A stretch of DNA of 8,846 nt from JAVBQJ01 sp031549115 (GCA_031549115.1 JAVBQJ010000130.1:1-8846), one strand, 5' to 3'. Shown: positions 1 through 7,455, counted from the first letter of the stretch. A program made the numbers and translations. The notes: generated from the letters alone by a model not told the origin.

Positions 1-71
1 TTCCTCGGATCGACTGCTTTTCGTCATCATTTTGCAAGATTTCTTTCGTTATAAGCTCCATTTCTTGCAAT

Positions 72-90
72 AATATAGCACAATATAGCA
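72..90. repeat. Short AT-rich direct repeat upstream of remnant
   Basis: The 9-mer AATATAGCA occurs at 72-80 and again at 82-90, a period of 10 bp or about one helical turn. ATAATAT (70-76) and ATATTAT (91-97) flank it as an inverted pair. A further small inverted repeat, CATTG/CAATG, lies at 99-103 and 109-113. Repeats at helical spacing in an AT-rich leader are typical of promoter or operator DNA, but no regulator is identifiable. The rest of 1-129 holds no gene that I can support. Confidence 0.35.
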
Positions 91-129
91 ATATTATCCA
101 TTGTCATTCAATGATTTAAGATATTTTTC

Positions 130-464
130 ATGATCGACTATTTATTCGCTACGGTGTCGGCCCGGAAGCGGACGGGAAATATTGGCGCATCTGGAATAAT
201 GATACCTCGTTCGGCCATGAGGCGGAGGTCGTCGCCGCGGAGCAATTGGAATCGAACGGCGAATACAACCCCTACATTCCCGGCGGATTTCGGGAGACGC
301 ATCAACGGCGTTCGCTACAACGCCGGTTGCAGGAGATCGTGCAGAGGCGGAAAGCGGATCCGGCAACAATTTCTCCGAAGCCGGGCGAATACCAGGTGAT
401 CGTCCTGCCGGTCCAGCCGGACAATGTGCTGGAATTTCACGCCGCTTACCGGCCGAAAGAATAA
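130..464 (+). pseudogene. Frameshifted remnant of an unknown ~112-aa protein
   Basis: From 120 to 464 one frame stays open and looks protein-like. It reads RYGVGPEADGKYWRIWNN, then an acidic stretch, an NPYIPGG turn, an Arg/Gln-rich helix and a hydrophobic end around YQVIVLPVQPDNVLEF. That frame has no ATG or GTG start; the first usable codon is TTG at 246, which would discard the best-looking part. An ATG at 130 lies in another frame (MIDYLF) and would join the good frame if one base had been lost in the T-rich run near 139-147. I therefore read this as a gene with a single-base deletion. Programmed frameshifting or a sequencing error are alternatives. I do not recognise the family. The stop at 462-464 faces the TM2 gene, which ends only 3 nt away on the other strand. 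No convincing ribosome binding site precedes 130. Confidence 0.4.
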
Positions 465-467
465 AAA

Positions 468-857
468 CTATGGAGTGGAGGAAACCGCGGACGGAGGCGT
501 TGCCGGGGTTTTCTCCATATACCAGTGCTGCCATATTCTGGCGGCAAAAACGCTGATGACGACAATGGCGATTACACCGACGATGACGGCGCAGCCGCTG
601 CCCTCGAACGGCTGGCCGTCGGCATCGCGGTTGACGAAAAAGATTTCCGCCAGAACCCAGATGGCGACGAACAACAACGGCAGATACAGCCACCCCAGAA
701 ACAGCGTGATCGCCAGCTGGGCCAAGCCGCGGGCGATGTACCCCGCATAAAAGTTGTGGATGCCCAGTGTGCCCAGGAAAAACGCCAGCAGCACATAGAC
801 GAGACGGCTTTTCGACGGCAGCGACGGCGACGGCGGCATAGTGTTGGCTTCACTCAT
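468..857 (-). CDS. TM2-domain small membrane protein
   Basis: This 129-aa protein has a short Ser/Pro-rich N-terminus. A TM2 domain follows at about residues 17-76: two hydrophobic segments joined by a turn, with the family pattern LGxxGxHxFYxGxxxxGxxQL visible as LGTLGIHNFYAGYIARGLAQL. A third membrane segment lies at about 88-108, then a polar Pro/Ser-rich tail. TM2 proteins are inner-membrane proteins whose bacterial role is mostly undefined. The start is well supported: an AGGAGGAG-type ribosome binding site at about 863-870 sits just before the ATG. It lies 64 nt downstream of the dedA-like gene on the same strand and has its own candidate promoter, so it may be both cotranscribed and separately expressed. 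The third segment and tail are beyond the core TM2 domain. Domain call is strong; function unknown. Confidence 0.85.
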   Translation of the reverse strand: MSEANTMPPSPSLPSKSRLVYVLLAFFLGTLGIHNFYAGYIARGLAQLAITLFLGWLYLPLLFVAIWVLAEIFFVNRDADGQPFEGSGCAVIVGVIAIVVISVFAARIWQHWYMEKTPATPPSAVSSTP

Positions 858-878
858 AATAACTCCTCCTCTTTTGTT

Positions 879-907
879 ACTATAAGCCCGTATCCGCCAA
901 AATACAA
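879..907 (-). promoter_or_regulatory. Candidate sigma70 promoter for the TM2 gene
   Basis: On the minus strand a -35-like TTGTAT (902-907) and a -10 TATAGT (879-884, five of six consensus bases) are separated by exactly 17 bp. The expected start near 872 leaves a leader of about 15 nt that includes the strong ribosome binding site. The -35 box matches only three of six positions, so this is a moderate call. Confidence 0.45.
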
Positions 908-921
908 TTCCCGCCGGTTTT

Positions 922-1620
922 TTATTCCGAGGCGGAAGTGGCGGCGGGAACGGACGCGGGCGACTTCATGATGCGGTGGGAAATGCCGAAAAACACGGCG
1001 GCGAGGATGACGGCGCCGAGAATGATCCAAATATAGTGTTCGGTAATCAACGCGGTGCCCTGCGCCACCAGCTCAGGGTAGGTCACATCACCGGCGAGAT
1101 GTCCCAGGTACCAGCCGGCAAAGGTGAGCAGCAGCGTCCAGATCCCCGCGCCGAGCGCGGTGAACAGCGAAAACCGTCCCACCGACATTCGGGCCAGGCC
1201 GGCGGGAATCGAAATCAACTGCCGGATTGCGGGCAGCAAACGGCAGACGAAGGTGGTGACATCACCGTATTGACGGAAAATTTCTTCGGCCCGGTTAAGC
1301 GTTTTTTCCGGCAGGAAAAAGTATTTCCCGTAACGGTGCAGCACCGGACGGCCAAGCCAGCAGGCCAGATAGTAGTTGATATACGAACCCGCCATCGAAC
1401 CGGCGAGACCGGCGACGACCGCCATCGTGAAGTCCAGCCACGGAATTCCAAAGGTCAATTCACCGCGAAATGCCAGAAAACCGGCGGGAATCATCACCAC
1501 TTCGCTGGGAAACGGAATGAACGAACTCTCCACTGTCATAAAAAAGAAAATCAGAAAAAATCCCCAAACCGGCGCGTATGCCGCCATCACTTCGATATTC
1601 GCCGCAATCCATTCCGTCAT
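922..1620 (-). CDS. DedA/SNARE-associated (VTT) family membrane protein
   Basis: This 232-aa polytopic inner-membrane protein matches DedA. It has a long first hydrophobic segment (about 15-30), then E31 and the PFPSE motif with E40 in a re-entrant region ending IPAG. A Gly-rich segment at 68-90 contains NYYLACWLG. The signature FVCRLLPAIRQLISIPAGLARM (125-145) carries R127, P130, R133 and PAG. Two further membrane segments lie at about 153-175 and 196-213. Known DedA proteins act in membrane lipid (undecaprenyl or phospholipid) translocation and proton-motive-force homeostasis; which lipid this one moves cannot be read here. I chose the ATG at 1620 because AGGA and GAGG lie just upstream. 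The in-frame GTG at 1641 adds 7 residues and has no ribosome binding site. TM2 follows downstream. Confidence 0.9.
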   Translation of the reverse strand: MTEWIAANIEVMAAYAPVWGFFLIFFFMTVESSFIPFPSEVVMIPAGFLAFRGELTFGIPWLDFTMAVVAGLAGSMAGSYINYYLACWLGRPVLHRYGKYFFLPEKTLNRAEEIFRQYGDVTTFVCRLLPAIRQLISIPAGLARMSVGRFSLFTALGAGIWTLLLTFAGWYLGHLAGDVTYPELVAQGTALITEHYIWIILGAVILAAVFFGISHRIMKSPASVPAATSASE

Positions 1621-1662
1621 CGTTCCTAACCTCGCCTTCACGAAAAAATAATTTATTTTATT

Positions 1663-1690
1663 AAAATACAGTTTGTAAGCCGTATTGCAA
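1663..1690 (-). promoter_or_regulatory. Candidate promoter for the dedA-like gene
   Basis: On the minus strand TTGCAA (1685-1690) and TATTTT (1663-1668) are spaced by 16 bp, and an AT-rich tract follows toward the start codon. The expected transcription start is about 36 nt before the ATG at 1620. Four of six bases match at each box, so the call is plausible but not strong. Confidence 0.4.
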
Positions 1691-1728
1691 CCCGGGAATT
1701 GTTAGATTTGCATTAATCCGAAGTGAAT

Positions 1729-1849
1729 GCGGCGGTGTAGCGAGTGCGGGGAAAATGCCGGGGCGCAACGAGGCCTCGCGGCCACCGTCAAAAATCACCA
1801 CACCCGCCGCATCAGCGGCGCACAATGCACCCCGAGCCGCATCGGCGGC
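1729..1849. repeat. GC-rich intergenic block with two tandem hairpins
   Basis: Two near-identical hairpins follow each other 30 bp apart: GCCGC-ATCA-GCGGC at 1806-1819 and GCCGC-ATCG-GCGGC at 1836-1849. GCGGCGGTGT at 1729-1738 is inverted against ACACCCGCCGC at 1800-1810, apart from a one-base bulge. A 10-bp palindrome CGAGGCCTCG lies at 1769-1778. The block sits between the divergent dedA-like and exported-protein genes and is GC-rich against AT-rich edges, as REP-like palindromic elements often are. I see no gene in it. No T-tract follows, so it is not a typical intrinsic terminator. Confidence 0.4.
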
Positions 1850-1956
1850 GTAACAATTTAATATGCAACAAAATAGCAGTTTATTTCCGACACTTTCCTG
1901 AATTGTATGTTCCTCCGCATGCCGCGGGGGCGTCAATGGCAAGAAAGGATGTCACA

Positions 1957-2337
1957 ATGCGAAAACTCACCTGTGTAACGGCTGCGCTGGCGCTGTGCGG
2001 CCTGCTTGGCGGCGGCTGCGCCGCGGCGGAAAAGGTCGCGGAGTCACTGGCCGGAAAAAATGTCGCCGGCAGCGGCTTTCTGTCGATTCAGAAAATCGGC
2101 GTCGATCCCGAAACCCGGATTCCGGAAATGAAGTCCACCGTCATTTCCGGTGATTTTCAGACCATCAAGGCCGGGAGCAATTACTTCAATTACCGCGAGG
2201 AGGAATCCGGCGCCTGGTACAACGCCGAAAACCGGACCCGGCGCCAGTCGTTGACGATCACCGCCGGCGACAACGCCGATCTCGCCGAATTGCTCCAATA
2301 TGCGCTCAAAACCCTGCAACAGCCGGCATTGGAGTAG
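1957..2337 (+). CDS. Small exported protein or putative lipoprotein, unknown function
   Basis: This 126-aa protein starts with a classic export signal: MRKLTC, a hydrophobic core to about residue 17, then LLGGGCAAAEKV. Cys21 preceded by small residues suggests lipoprotein processing, although GGG before the Cys is a weak lipobox and signal peptidase I cleavage after the Ala run is possible. The mature part is mixed alpha/beta, with SGFLSIQKIGVDPETRIPEMKSTVISGDFQTI resembling a beta-rich core and a helical end (LAELLQYALKTL). I do not recognise the family. The ATG at 1957 is chosen because AAAGGA (1944-1949) sits 7 nt upstream; an in-frame ATG at 1936 is less well placed. It converges on the histidine kinase, 30 nt away, with no clear terminator between them. 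Confidence 0.75.
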   Translation: MRKLTCVTAALALCGLLGGGCAAAEKVAESLAGKNVAGSGFLSIQKIGVDPETRIPEMKSTVISGDFQTIKAGSNYFNYREEESGAWYNAENRTRRQSLTITAGDNADLAELLQYALKTLQQPALE

Positions 2338-2367
2338 CCGCAAGGAAAATCCGGAAGCAAAGGAGGA

Positions 2368-5300
2368 TTACGAGTCGCCTTTGCTTTTGGAGAGCTCCTG
2401 GAAGAGCCGTCCGAGCGATTCAATGGTGATGGGCTTGGAAAGTATGCTGTCGAAAAATTCCGTATCTTCGGGTGCCATATGAGTATCGGCGGTAACGGCC
2501 ACGATGGGAATGCCGCTGGTGCGGGGGTTGCTCCTGATGAGCCGCGCCAATTCAATGCCGTTGGTTTCGGGCATCCAGACATCGGTTAAAAGCGCGGAAA
2601 AATTCCGGTCGCTTTCCAGCAGTTCCAGCACGGCGGCGGCCGAGCCGAGTGCCACGGTTTCCACATTCATGCGTTTCAACATGGCACCGAGGACGCGCAG
2701 GTTTACCGGGACGTCGTCGACAATCAGAACGCGCATGGACGCTTCCAGTTCCTGTGGCTGAAGTTTTTTCAGAGGCACGCTGTCGGTACCCGAGTCCGGT
2801 ACGTATTCCACGTTGTCGATCTCGACGGTAAACGAAGACCCGACTCCGGATTCGCTTTGCATGGAGATGGTGCCGCCCATTTTCTCCAGCAGCCGTTTGG
2901 TGATGGCCAGCCCCAGACCGGAGCCTTCGTAAACGCGCTTGCCGCGGGTTACGGTGTCCTGTACGAACGGGTCGAAAATATTGGCCTGGTTTTCCTTGGA
3001 GATGCCGATGCCGGTATCGCTGATGCGAAGAGTCAGTTTGCCCGTGTTTCCGCCCTTGGCGGGAACAAACCCGGCATACAGTCCCACATGGCCGGCCGAA
3101 GTGAACTTGAACGCGTTTCCGAGCAGATTGAGCAAAATCTGCCGCAGCCGGAGCGCATCCACCAGAAGCAAGTCGGATAAATCGGAGAGATCCACCCGGA
3201 ACTCCAGTCCCTTTTCCAATGTCTTGAGCTTGAACACGTTTGCCACCTCCCTGACCAGCTCCTTCACATTGGTTTCGGCCGGGGTCAGGTCCATCTTTTC
3301 GGTTTCCAGCTTGGAAAGATCCAGCACGTCATTGACCAGGTTCAACAGCGTGGTGCCGGCAAAGCCGACCGAACGCAGATACTCTTCCTGAAGAGCGCGA
3401 TCGAGATGATCGTGCAGCATCAGCTCGCTGAATCCGATGATGGCGTTCAGCGGGGTACGCAGTTCATGGCTGACGGTGGCCAGGAAATAACTTTTGGCGC
3501 GGTCGGCCGCCAGTACCTTTTCCATGGAAATTTCCAATTCGTGTTTCTGGCGCTTCTGTTCATCGAGGCTGTCTTCCAGCAGCTTCCGTTGCCGGGCCCG
3601 CTCGTACGCCAGCTGAAACAGGCTGCTGATGCCGATGGCGGTGTGAATGTCGCATTCGGTGAATTTCTTGGTCTGACGGTCAAAATCCATACCGACAAAG
3701 CCATAGAGCTTATTGTCGATCCAAAGACCGCTGCCGAGAATGGATTTCACGTTCAGCTTTCGCAGTGTCTCGAATTCACCGCCGAATTCCGGCGGCGGCT
3801 GGGTCGTATCCTCGAGAGCCAGAGGCTGGTGGTTGAACATCAGCTTGTTGAACTCCGGATAGGCGCCCATATCGACATTCTGCATGCGGTCGAAGAGGGA
3901 ATATTCCCTGGCCCGGCTCCATTCGTGCGTATTGCACGACGTCATGTACTGGTCGTCAGTGTACCGGAAGACATAACAGCGGTCGGCGTCGAGACTTTCA
4001 CCGATAAGCTTCAGCATTTCATTGATGGCGCCATCGAAGCTTTCCGCCAGCGTGATTCCCGACAGCGACTGGTAGAGAATGCGTTCGCAGGTGATATGTT
4101 CGTTGAGCATTTTGATGGTTTCCGCCTGCGTTTGCTCAAGCTGATATTCGCGGGTCAGGTCGACGCCCATGCCCAGCAGCAGGCGGGAGCCGTCCGATCG
4201 GTGCAGCAGCTGCTTGACCGTGCGCATGGCGAAAAAGCGGCCGGTGGGGTTGGTGAAGGACTCCCAGACGTCAATTGTTTTCCCCTCGGCCACCAATTTC
4301 TTGTCGTCCTCTTCGATTTTGCACAGGCCGTTTTCGTCGACGAAAAAGTCCCGGTCCCGGTGGCCGATCAGCTCGGCGCTGGTGTGGCCCATCAGCTCTT
4401 CGAACCGGCCGTTGCACACAAGGAAGCGAAACTCATTGTCGACATCCTTCACGAACAGAAAACCGGGCACATGCTCGACCACCGTCTGGAACAAATTCAG
4501 ATTGTCCAGGTAAAGCATTTCGTTCTTGCGCGCTTCGGTTATATCCTGAATCACACCGCAAAGTTCCGTTTCGCCGGTGATATCGTTGAACGATTTTTCC
4601 ATGCGCAAGTCAAAATACTGCTTTTCGCCTTTGAAAGAAGAGGAGTACACCTGATACAGGCGGTCGCTCTTGCCGGCAAGCAATGCTTCCCATTGCGTTT
4701 GCAGCGATTCCACAAATTCGGGATCCGCCCAGGTGTTCGCCGGCCGCGGCCGGCCGTTTTCGTCCACCGGCCAGAACGTATCGGAGGAAGCCGCGATTAA
4801 CGCCCCCTGGGGATTCAGGCGGAAATAGTTGAGTTTGGCAATTTCCATTGCCGCATAGAGCGCGTTGGCCTGGACACGCAACTGGGTACGTTGCTTGTAA
4901 TCCTCGGTGACGTCGCGAAAGACCAGCACGCCGCCGGCCACGTTGCCATCCTCCAGGATCGGAGCGGCGCTGTCGTTGATATGATAGCGGGTTCCGTCCT
5001 TGGCAATCAATACGGTGTGGTTGGCCAGGTGTATAATCCGGCCGCTCGCAATCGCCTGCGCCACCGGCGAGATCACCGATGTGCCGTCAAGCGCATGCAC
5101 AATGCGGAATACCTCTTCATGTTTCCGGTCGACCGCCTCTTCCGCGGTGAAGCCGGTCAGCTTGACCGCGACCGGATTCAGTGAGGTAATCCGGCCTTCG
5201 GGATCGGTGGTGATGACGCCGTCGCCGATGGAGTCCAGAGTCAGCCGCAGCCGGCCGGAGATCCGTTCCGCCGCCAGATTGGCGTTGTACAATTCGGTGA

Positions 5301-6702
5301 CATCCGAAGATATGACCATGACCGCGTCCTGATGGAACGGGTTGTTGGCGGGCAGCCGGAGAAATTGGGTCCGCCGGTGCTGGCCGTCCAGTGGATACTG
5401 CTGTACTTCGGTTTTGCCGTTGCGGAAAACCCGTTCGATCGCATTCGCAAAAAGTTTACCGACCTCCTCCGGCAACTCCTCGACACTTTCGATCGCGTCG
5501 CCGTCATGTTCGGGCAGATGGGAATAAACGACCTTGCCCTGGCGGTTGAATACGAACAGCCGCGAAGGCAAGTGCTGAAAGAGCATCTCATTTTTCAATT
5601 GCATCTGTCGCTTGATTCGCAATGTCGCGCTGTAGGCCAGCAGCAAAACAATCAAAATTACGCCCGACGCGCCGAGATGCACGGTATATTTTTCCCAAAA
5701 CGACGGCGGTACGTTTACCCAAACCGTATCTTCGGGCGCACGCGAAGGCGGGATATTCAGCTCCTCCAATGCGGTTTGATCGAGGCTGACCACCGGCTTG
5801 GACTCCTCCACGGGAACCATCTTGCCGGCCAGCAGCCGGAGCGCCATTTTCCCGGCCTGGCCGCCCACGTCATCTCCGCATTGAACGATGCCTCCCATCG
5901 AGCCGAAACGCATATACGTATCGTATTTCCCGAGAATCAACCCCGCGAAATCCTCCCGGATCTGCGGCAGCACCGTATAGGAGTGCGCCGCCAGCGTCTC
6001 CTGCGCGGACATCCAGGAGTTGAACAACAGCAGCGAATCCTTCGGCAGATTCGCGACTTTTTCGTGCATTGCCTCCGTCGAATACTCGTTGCCGCCGATC
6101 ACCTGGATTGTTACACCCAGTGTGTCCTGGATGCGCTGATCGATCTTCGGCACACCCCGGTCGCCGTGAACCGCCTCCGTAATTACGGTGACCTCTTTCA
6201 GCTCCGGAAGGAGGTGCCGGGCCAGCAGGACGACGTCCTCCAGATTTTTTTTGATCTGGATGCCGGTCATCCCGGAACCGGGCGGAATCCGTTGCGCTAG
6301 CGGGACGGCGCCGGAGTAGGCGATCATCAATACCGGAGTTTTTTCCGGCTTCCGCAATTTCGCGTCCAGGAAGAGACCGGCCGCGCTGTTGTCGGTCGTC
6401 ACCACCAGATCGTACGGTTTGGTGGCGAGCATCTCCTCCAAAGCTTCCAAATCGGCGGCGGCGGTGGCTCCCTCCAGCTGGTAGCGGATACCCAGGTCGA
6501 AAATTTCATATTTCCCGGTCACCGCCGCCAGCTTCAGCTCCTCCTGAAAACCGCTCATCAAAGCGCGGCACCACGGATCGTCGGCCGAATACGTATTGAT
6601 CCAGAGGATGCGTTTTCCGCTCCCCGGAATATTTTCTGCTGCATTGGCGGGAAGTACGTAAAAAATGCCGAGAAAAACTACAGAGAACAACCAAAATTTC
6701 AT
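2368..6702 (-). CDS. Giant hybrid sensor histidine kinase with periplasmic binding-protein-like sensor
   Basis: This 1444-aa membrane sensor kinase should sense something outside the cytoplasm and start a phosphorelay. A signal peptide (1-22, ending ANAAE) leads to a sensor resembling ABC substrate-binding proteins (about 30-335). A membrane span (about 341-361) follows, then four PAS-like regions (about 375-475, 487-600, 617-722, 737-851) and a GAF-like domain (881-1034). HisKA carries SHELRTPLN with H1079. The ATPase shows the N-box (RQILLNLLGNAFKF), DTGIGIS and GSGLGL. The receiver (about 1323-1437) has DD, phospho-acceptor D1374, T in AVTAD and K in SKP. All kinase and receiver key residues are present, so it looks active. 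No HPt domain is present, so a separate one is expected. The start at 6702 gives the signal peptide directly and has GGAA upstream; an ATG at 6897 would add 65 residues before it and is unlikely. The ligand is unknown. Confidence 0.92.
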   Translation of the reverse strand: MKFWLFSVVFLGIFYVLPANAAENIPGSGKRILWINTYSADDPWCRALMSGFQEELKLAAVTGKYEIFDLGIRYQLEGATAAADLEALEEMLATKPYDLVVTTDNSAAGLFLDAKLRKPEKTPVLMIAYSGAVPLAQRIPPGSGMTGIQIKKNLEDVVLLARHLLPELKEVTVITEAVHGDRGVPKIDQRIQDTLGVTIQVIGGNEYSTEAMHEKVANLPKDSLLLFNSWMSAQETLAAHSYTVLPQIREDFAGLILGKYDTYMRFGSMGGIVQCGDDVGGQAGKMALRLLAGKMVPVEESKPVVSLDQTALEELNIPPSRAPEDTVWVNVPPSFWEKYTVHLGASGVILIVLLLAYSATLRIKRQMQLKNEMLFQHLPSRLFVFNRQGKVVYSHLPEHDGDAIESVEELPEEVGKLFANAIERVFRNGKTEVQQYPLDGQHRRTQFLRLPANNPFHQDAVMVISSDVTELYNANLAAERISGRLRLTLDSIGDGVITTDPEGRITSLNPVAVKLTGFTAEEAVDRKHEEVFRIVHALDGTSVISPVAQAIASGRIIHLANHTVLIAKDGTRYHINDSAAPILEDGNVAGGVLVFRDVTEDYKQRTQLRVQANALYAAMEIAKLNYFRLNPQGALIAASSDTFWPVDENGRPRPANTWADPEFVESLQTQWEALLAGKSDRLYQVYSSSFKGEKQYFDLRMEKSFNDITGETELCGVIQDITEARKNEMLYLDNLNLFQTVVEHVPGFLFVKDVDNEFRFLVCNGRFEELMGHTSAELIGHRDRDFFVDENGLCKIEEDDKKLVAEGKTIDVWESFTNPTGRFFAMRTVKQLLHRSDGSRLLLGMGVDLTREYQLEQTQAETIKMLNEHITCERILYQSLSGITLAESFDGAINEMLKLIGESLDADRCYVFRYTDDQYMTSCNTHEWSRAREYSLFDRMQNVDMGAYPEFNKLMFNHQPLALEDTTQPPPEFGGEFETLRKLNVKSILGSGLWIDNKLYGFVGMDFDRQTKKFTECDIHTAIGISSLFQLAYERARQRKLLEDSLDEQKRQKHELEISMEKVLAADRAKSYFLATVSHELRTPLNAIIGFSELMLHDHLDRALQEEYLRSVGFAGTTLLNLVNDVLDLSKLETEKMDLTPAETNVKELVREVANVFKLKTLEKGLEFRVDLSDLSDLLLVDALRLRQILLNLLGNAFKFTSAGHVGLYAGFVPAKGGNTGKLTLRISDTGIGISKENQANIFDPFVQDTVTRGKRVYEGSGLGLAITKRLLEKMGGTISMQSESGVGSSFTVEIDNVEYVPDSGTDSVPLKKLQPQELEASMRVLIVDDVPVNLRVLGAMLKRMNVETVALGSAAAVLELLESDRNFSALLTDVWMPETNGIELARLIRSNPRTSGIPIVAVTADTHMAPEDTEFFDSILSKPITIESLGRLFQELSKSKGDS

Positions 6703-6855
6703 TCTATCGTTCCGGCTATGATTTTCCAATGCCTTCATTGAACCGGGAAGCGAATCGCAAAACCATCCGGAATGCGGTTCAAAGATTCCGTCGTAAATTA
6801 CCTTAAAGCATTGGATAATGACTTCAAAGTCAACATTTGAGTCAATAGTATTGAA

Positions 6856-6875
6856 TATATTTACGAATAAATATA
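6856..6875. repeat. Perfect 8-bp-arm inverted repeat upstream of the kinase
   Basis: TATATTTA (6856-6863), spacer CGAA, then TAAATATA (6868-6875) is a perfect inverted repeat. As RNA on the minus strand the loop would be UUCG, a very stable tetraloop. Its place about 155 nt before the kinase start suggests an operator or a leader hairpin. AT-rich DNA produces such repeats by chance fairly often, so this is a modest call. Confidence 0.4.
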
Positions 6876-6962
6876 CATCTCGGCACGGGAATTGCAAATA
6901 GATTCGGGGAGATTTCTAAAGTTTTTAATTCGAGGGGAAAAAGGCGGTTGGGTTCATCTCGA

Positions 6963-6999
6963 AGTCCGGCCGCAAGCTCGGAAACAAAGCGGCCGGACT
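6963..6999. repeat. Perfect 11-bp GC-rich inverted repeat
   Basis: AGTCCGGCCGC (6963-6973) and GCGGCCGGACT (6989-6999) are exact inverse complements around a 15-nt loop. The arms are GC-rich while the flanks are AT-richer. Neither strand has a T-tract directly after the stem, so it is not a standard intrinsic terminator. It could be a protein-binding palindrome or a mobile palindromic repeat. Confidence 0.55.
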
Positions 7000-7183
7000 G
7001 CACAAAAATCAATCCATTATGGTAGTGATTTCCGGGTCGGTTATGGAGTCATTTCGCCGGTTGTTTTTCCGAAGATAAGAGGTACCGCGTCGCCGGACGG
7101 AGGCGAAGGCGCGATAGCCCGATACATTGTTCCGCGCTGTTTTTGTATTTATGATATCCTTTATTTTTTGTTTGAAAACTTGA

Positions 7184-7371
7184 AAAGCGATATTCCCCGT
7201 GATAGCTTATGCTGTGCTGAATTTTGAGGTGGAAATGACGTTAAAACACCATTTGAACCGGTCAATGTCGACGAATTATTGCTGATGTATTCGTCGAAGA
7301 AATTGGACAACGGCTATTATGGGTATTGGATTGGTAAAACGGTAGTATTGGATCGTCCGGTACGGCTTTGA
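7184..7371 (+). pseudogene. Frameshifted coding remnant of unknown family
   Basis: From 7228 to a stop at 7369-7371 one frame reads GNDVKTPFEPVNVDELLLMY, then SSKKLDNGYYGYWIGKTVVLDRP, which looks like a real protein end with no start. In the neighbouring frame from 7184 to about 7231 the sequence reads AIFPVIAYAVLNFEV, also protein-like. The two join if the frame changes near 7229-7240. I take this as the C-terminal end of a decayed gene. No family is recognised. The only in-frame ATG (7285) would give a 28-aa peptide without a ribosome binding site, so a functional small protein is less likely. It lies about 80 bp left of the insertion sequence. Confidence 0.35.
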
Positions 7372-7390
7372 GTGTGATAGTGTTGACGGT

Positions 7391-7440
7391 GGATGCGGGG
7401 CCGCATTGCGCCCCGGCAACCGCGGGGGCCCGCCCCTCCC
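7391..7440. repeat. GC-rich palindromic stretch beside the insertion site
   Basis: This stretch is almost only G and C and contains GGGGC/GCCCC (7397-7401 with 7410-7414), CCGCGG and GGGCCC palindromes. It lies directly left of the insertion-sequence target. Elements of the IS110/IS1111 family often insert into repeated palindromic intergenic DNA, so this may be a target repeat. I cannot test its copy number from one window. Confidence 0.3.
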
Positions 7441-7443
7441 AAC

Positions 7444-7453
7444 CCGGATCGCT
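7444..7453 (+). other. Left half of the insertion target with CT core
   Basis: CCGGATCGC (7444-7452) is identical to 7639-7647 inside the predicted target-binding loop of the element's RNA, the place where IS621 carries its left target guide. The core dinucleotide would be CT at 7452-7453, repeated at 8844-8845. Only the final T of the core lacks a match in the guide. Confidence 0.6.
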
Positions 7454-7455
7454 TG

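Larger units (their letters stand above)
6703..7183. other. Intergenic region upstream of the kinase, no supported gene
   Basis: About 480 nt with no gene that I can support. An open frame through 6892-7227 has a composition unlike a protein (Arg/Gly-rich runs, no domain, no ribosome binding site). On the minus strand two TTGACT boxes lie near 6830-6850, and an AT-rich stretch at 6845-6875 could carry the kinase promoter, but no single -35/-10 pair stands out. Two inverted repeats are listed separately. The part from 7000 to 7183 shows only a T-rich tract near 7140-7175. Confidence 0.5.

Noticed and set aside
72..97. A CRISPR-like array in the left AT-rich repeats
   Set aside because: There are only two 9-bp units with a 1-bp gap, so no repeat-spacer structure exists.
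976..1629. A 217-codon plus-strand frame
   Set aside because: It is the shadow of the DedA-family gene: hydrophilic, repetitive and lacking any family signature.
3406..4800. A 464-codon open frame on the plus strand inside the kinase gene
   Set aside because: It lies antisense to the GAF, PAS and kinase-domain coding of the histidine kinase, shows no domain, and arises from codon bias of the real gene.
5332..6300. A 322-codon open frame on the plus strand
   Set aside because: It is antisense to the sensor and first PAS coding of the kinase and has no recognisable domain or ribosome binding site.
6703..6897. An N-terminally extended kinase starting at 6897
   Set aside because: It would place 65 residues before a clear signal peptide and read through the inverted repeat and likely promoter.
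6963..6999. Reading the 11-bp inverted repeat as an intrinsic terminator
   Set aside because: No run of T follows the stem on either strand, and no gene ends just before it.
6892..7227. A 111-codon plus-strand frame upstream of the remnant
   Set aside because: It runs through a perfect inverted repeat, has unusual composition, and lacks a ribosome binding site and any domain.
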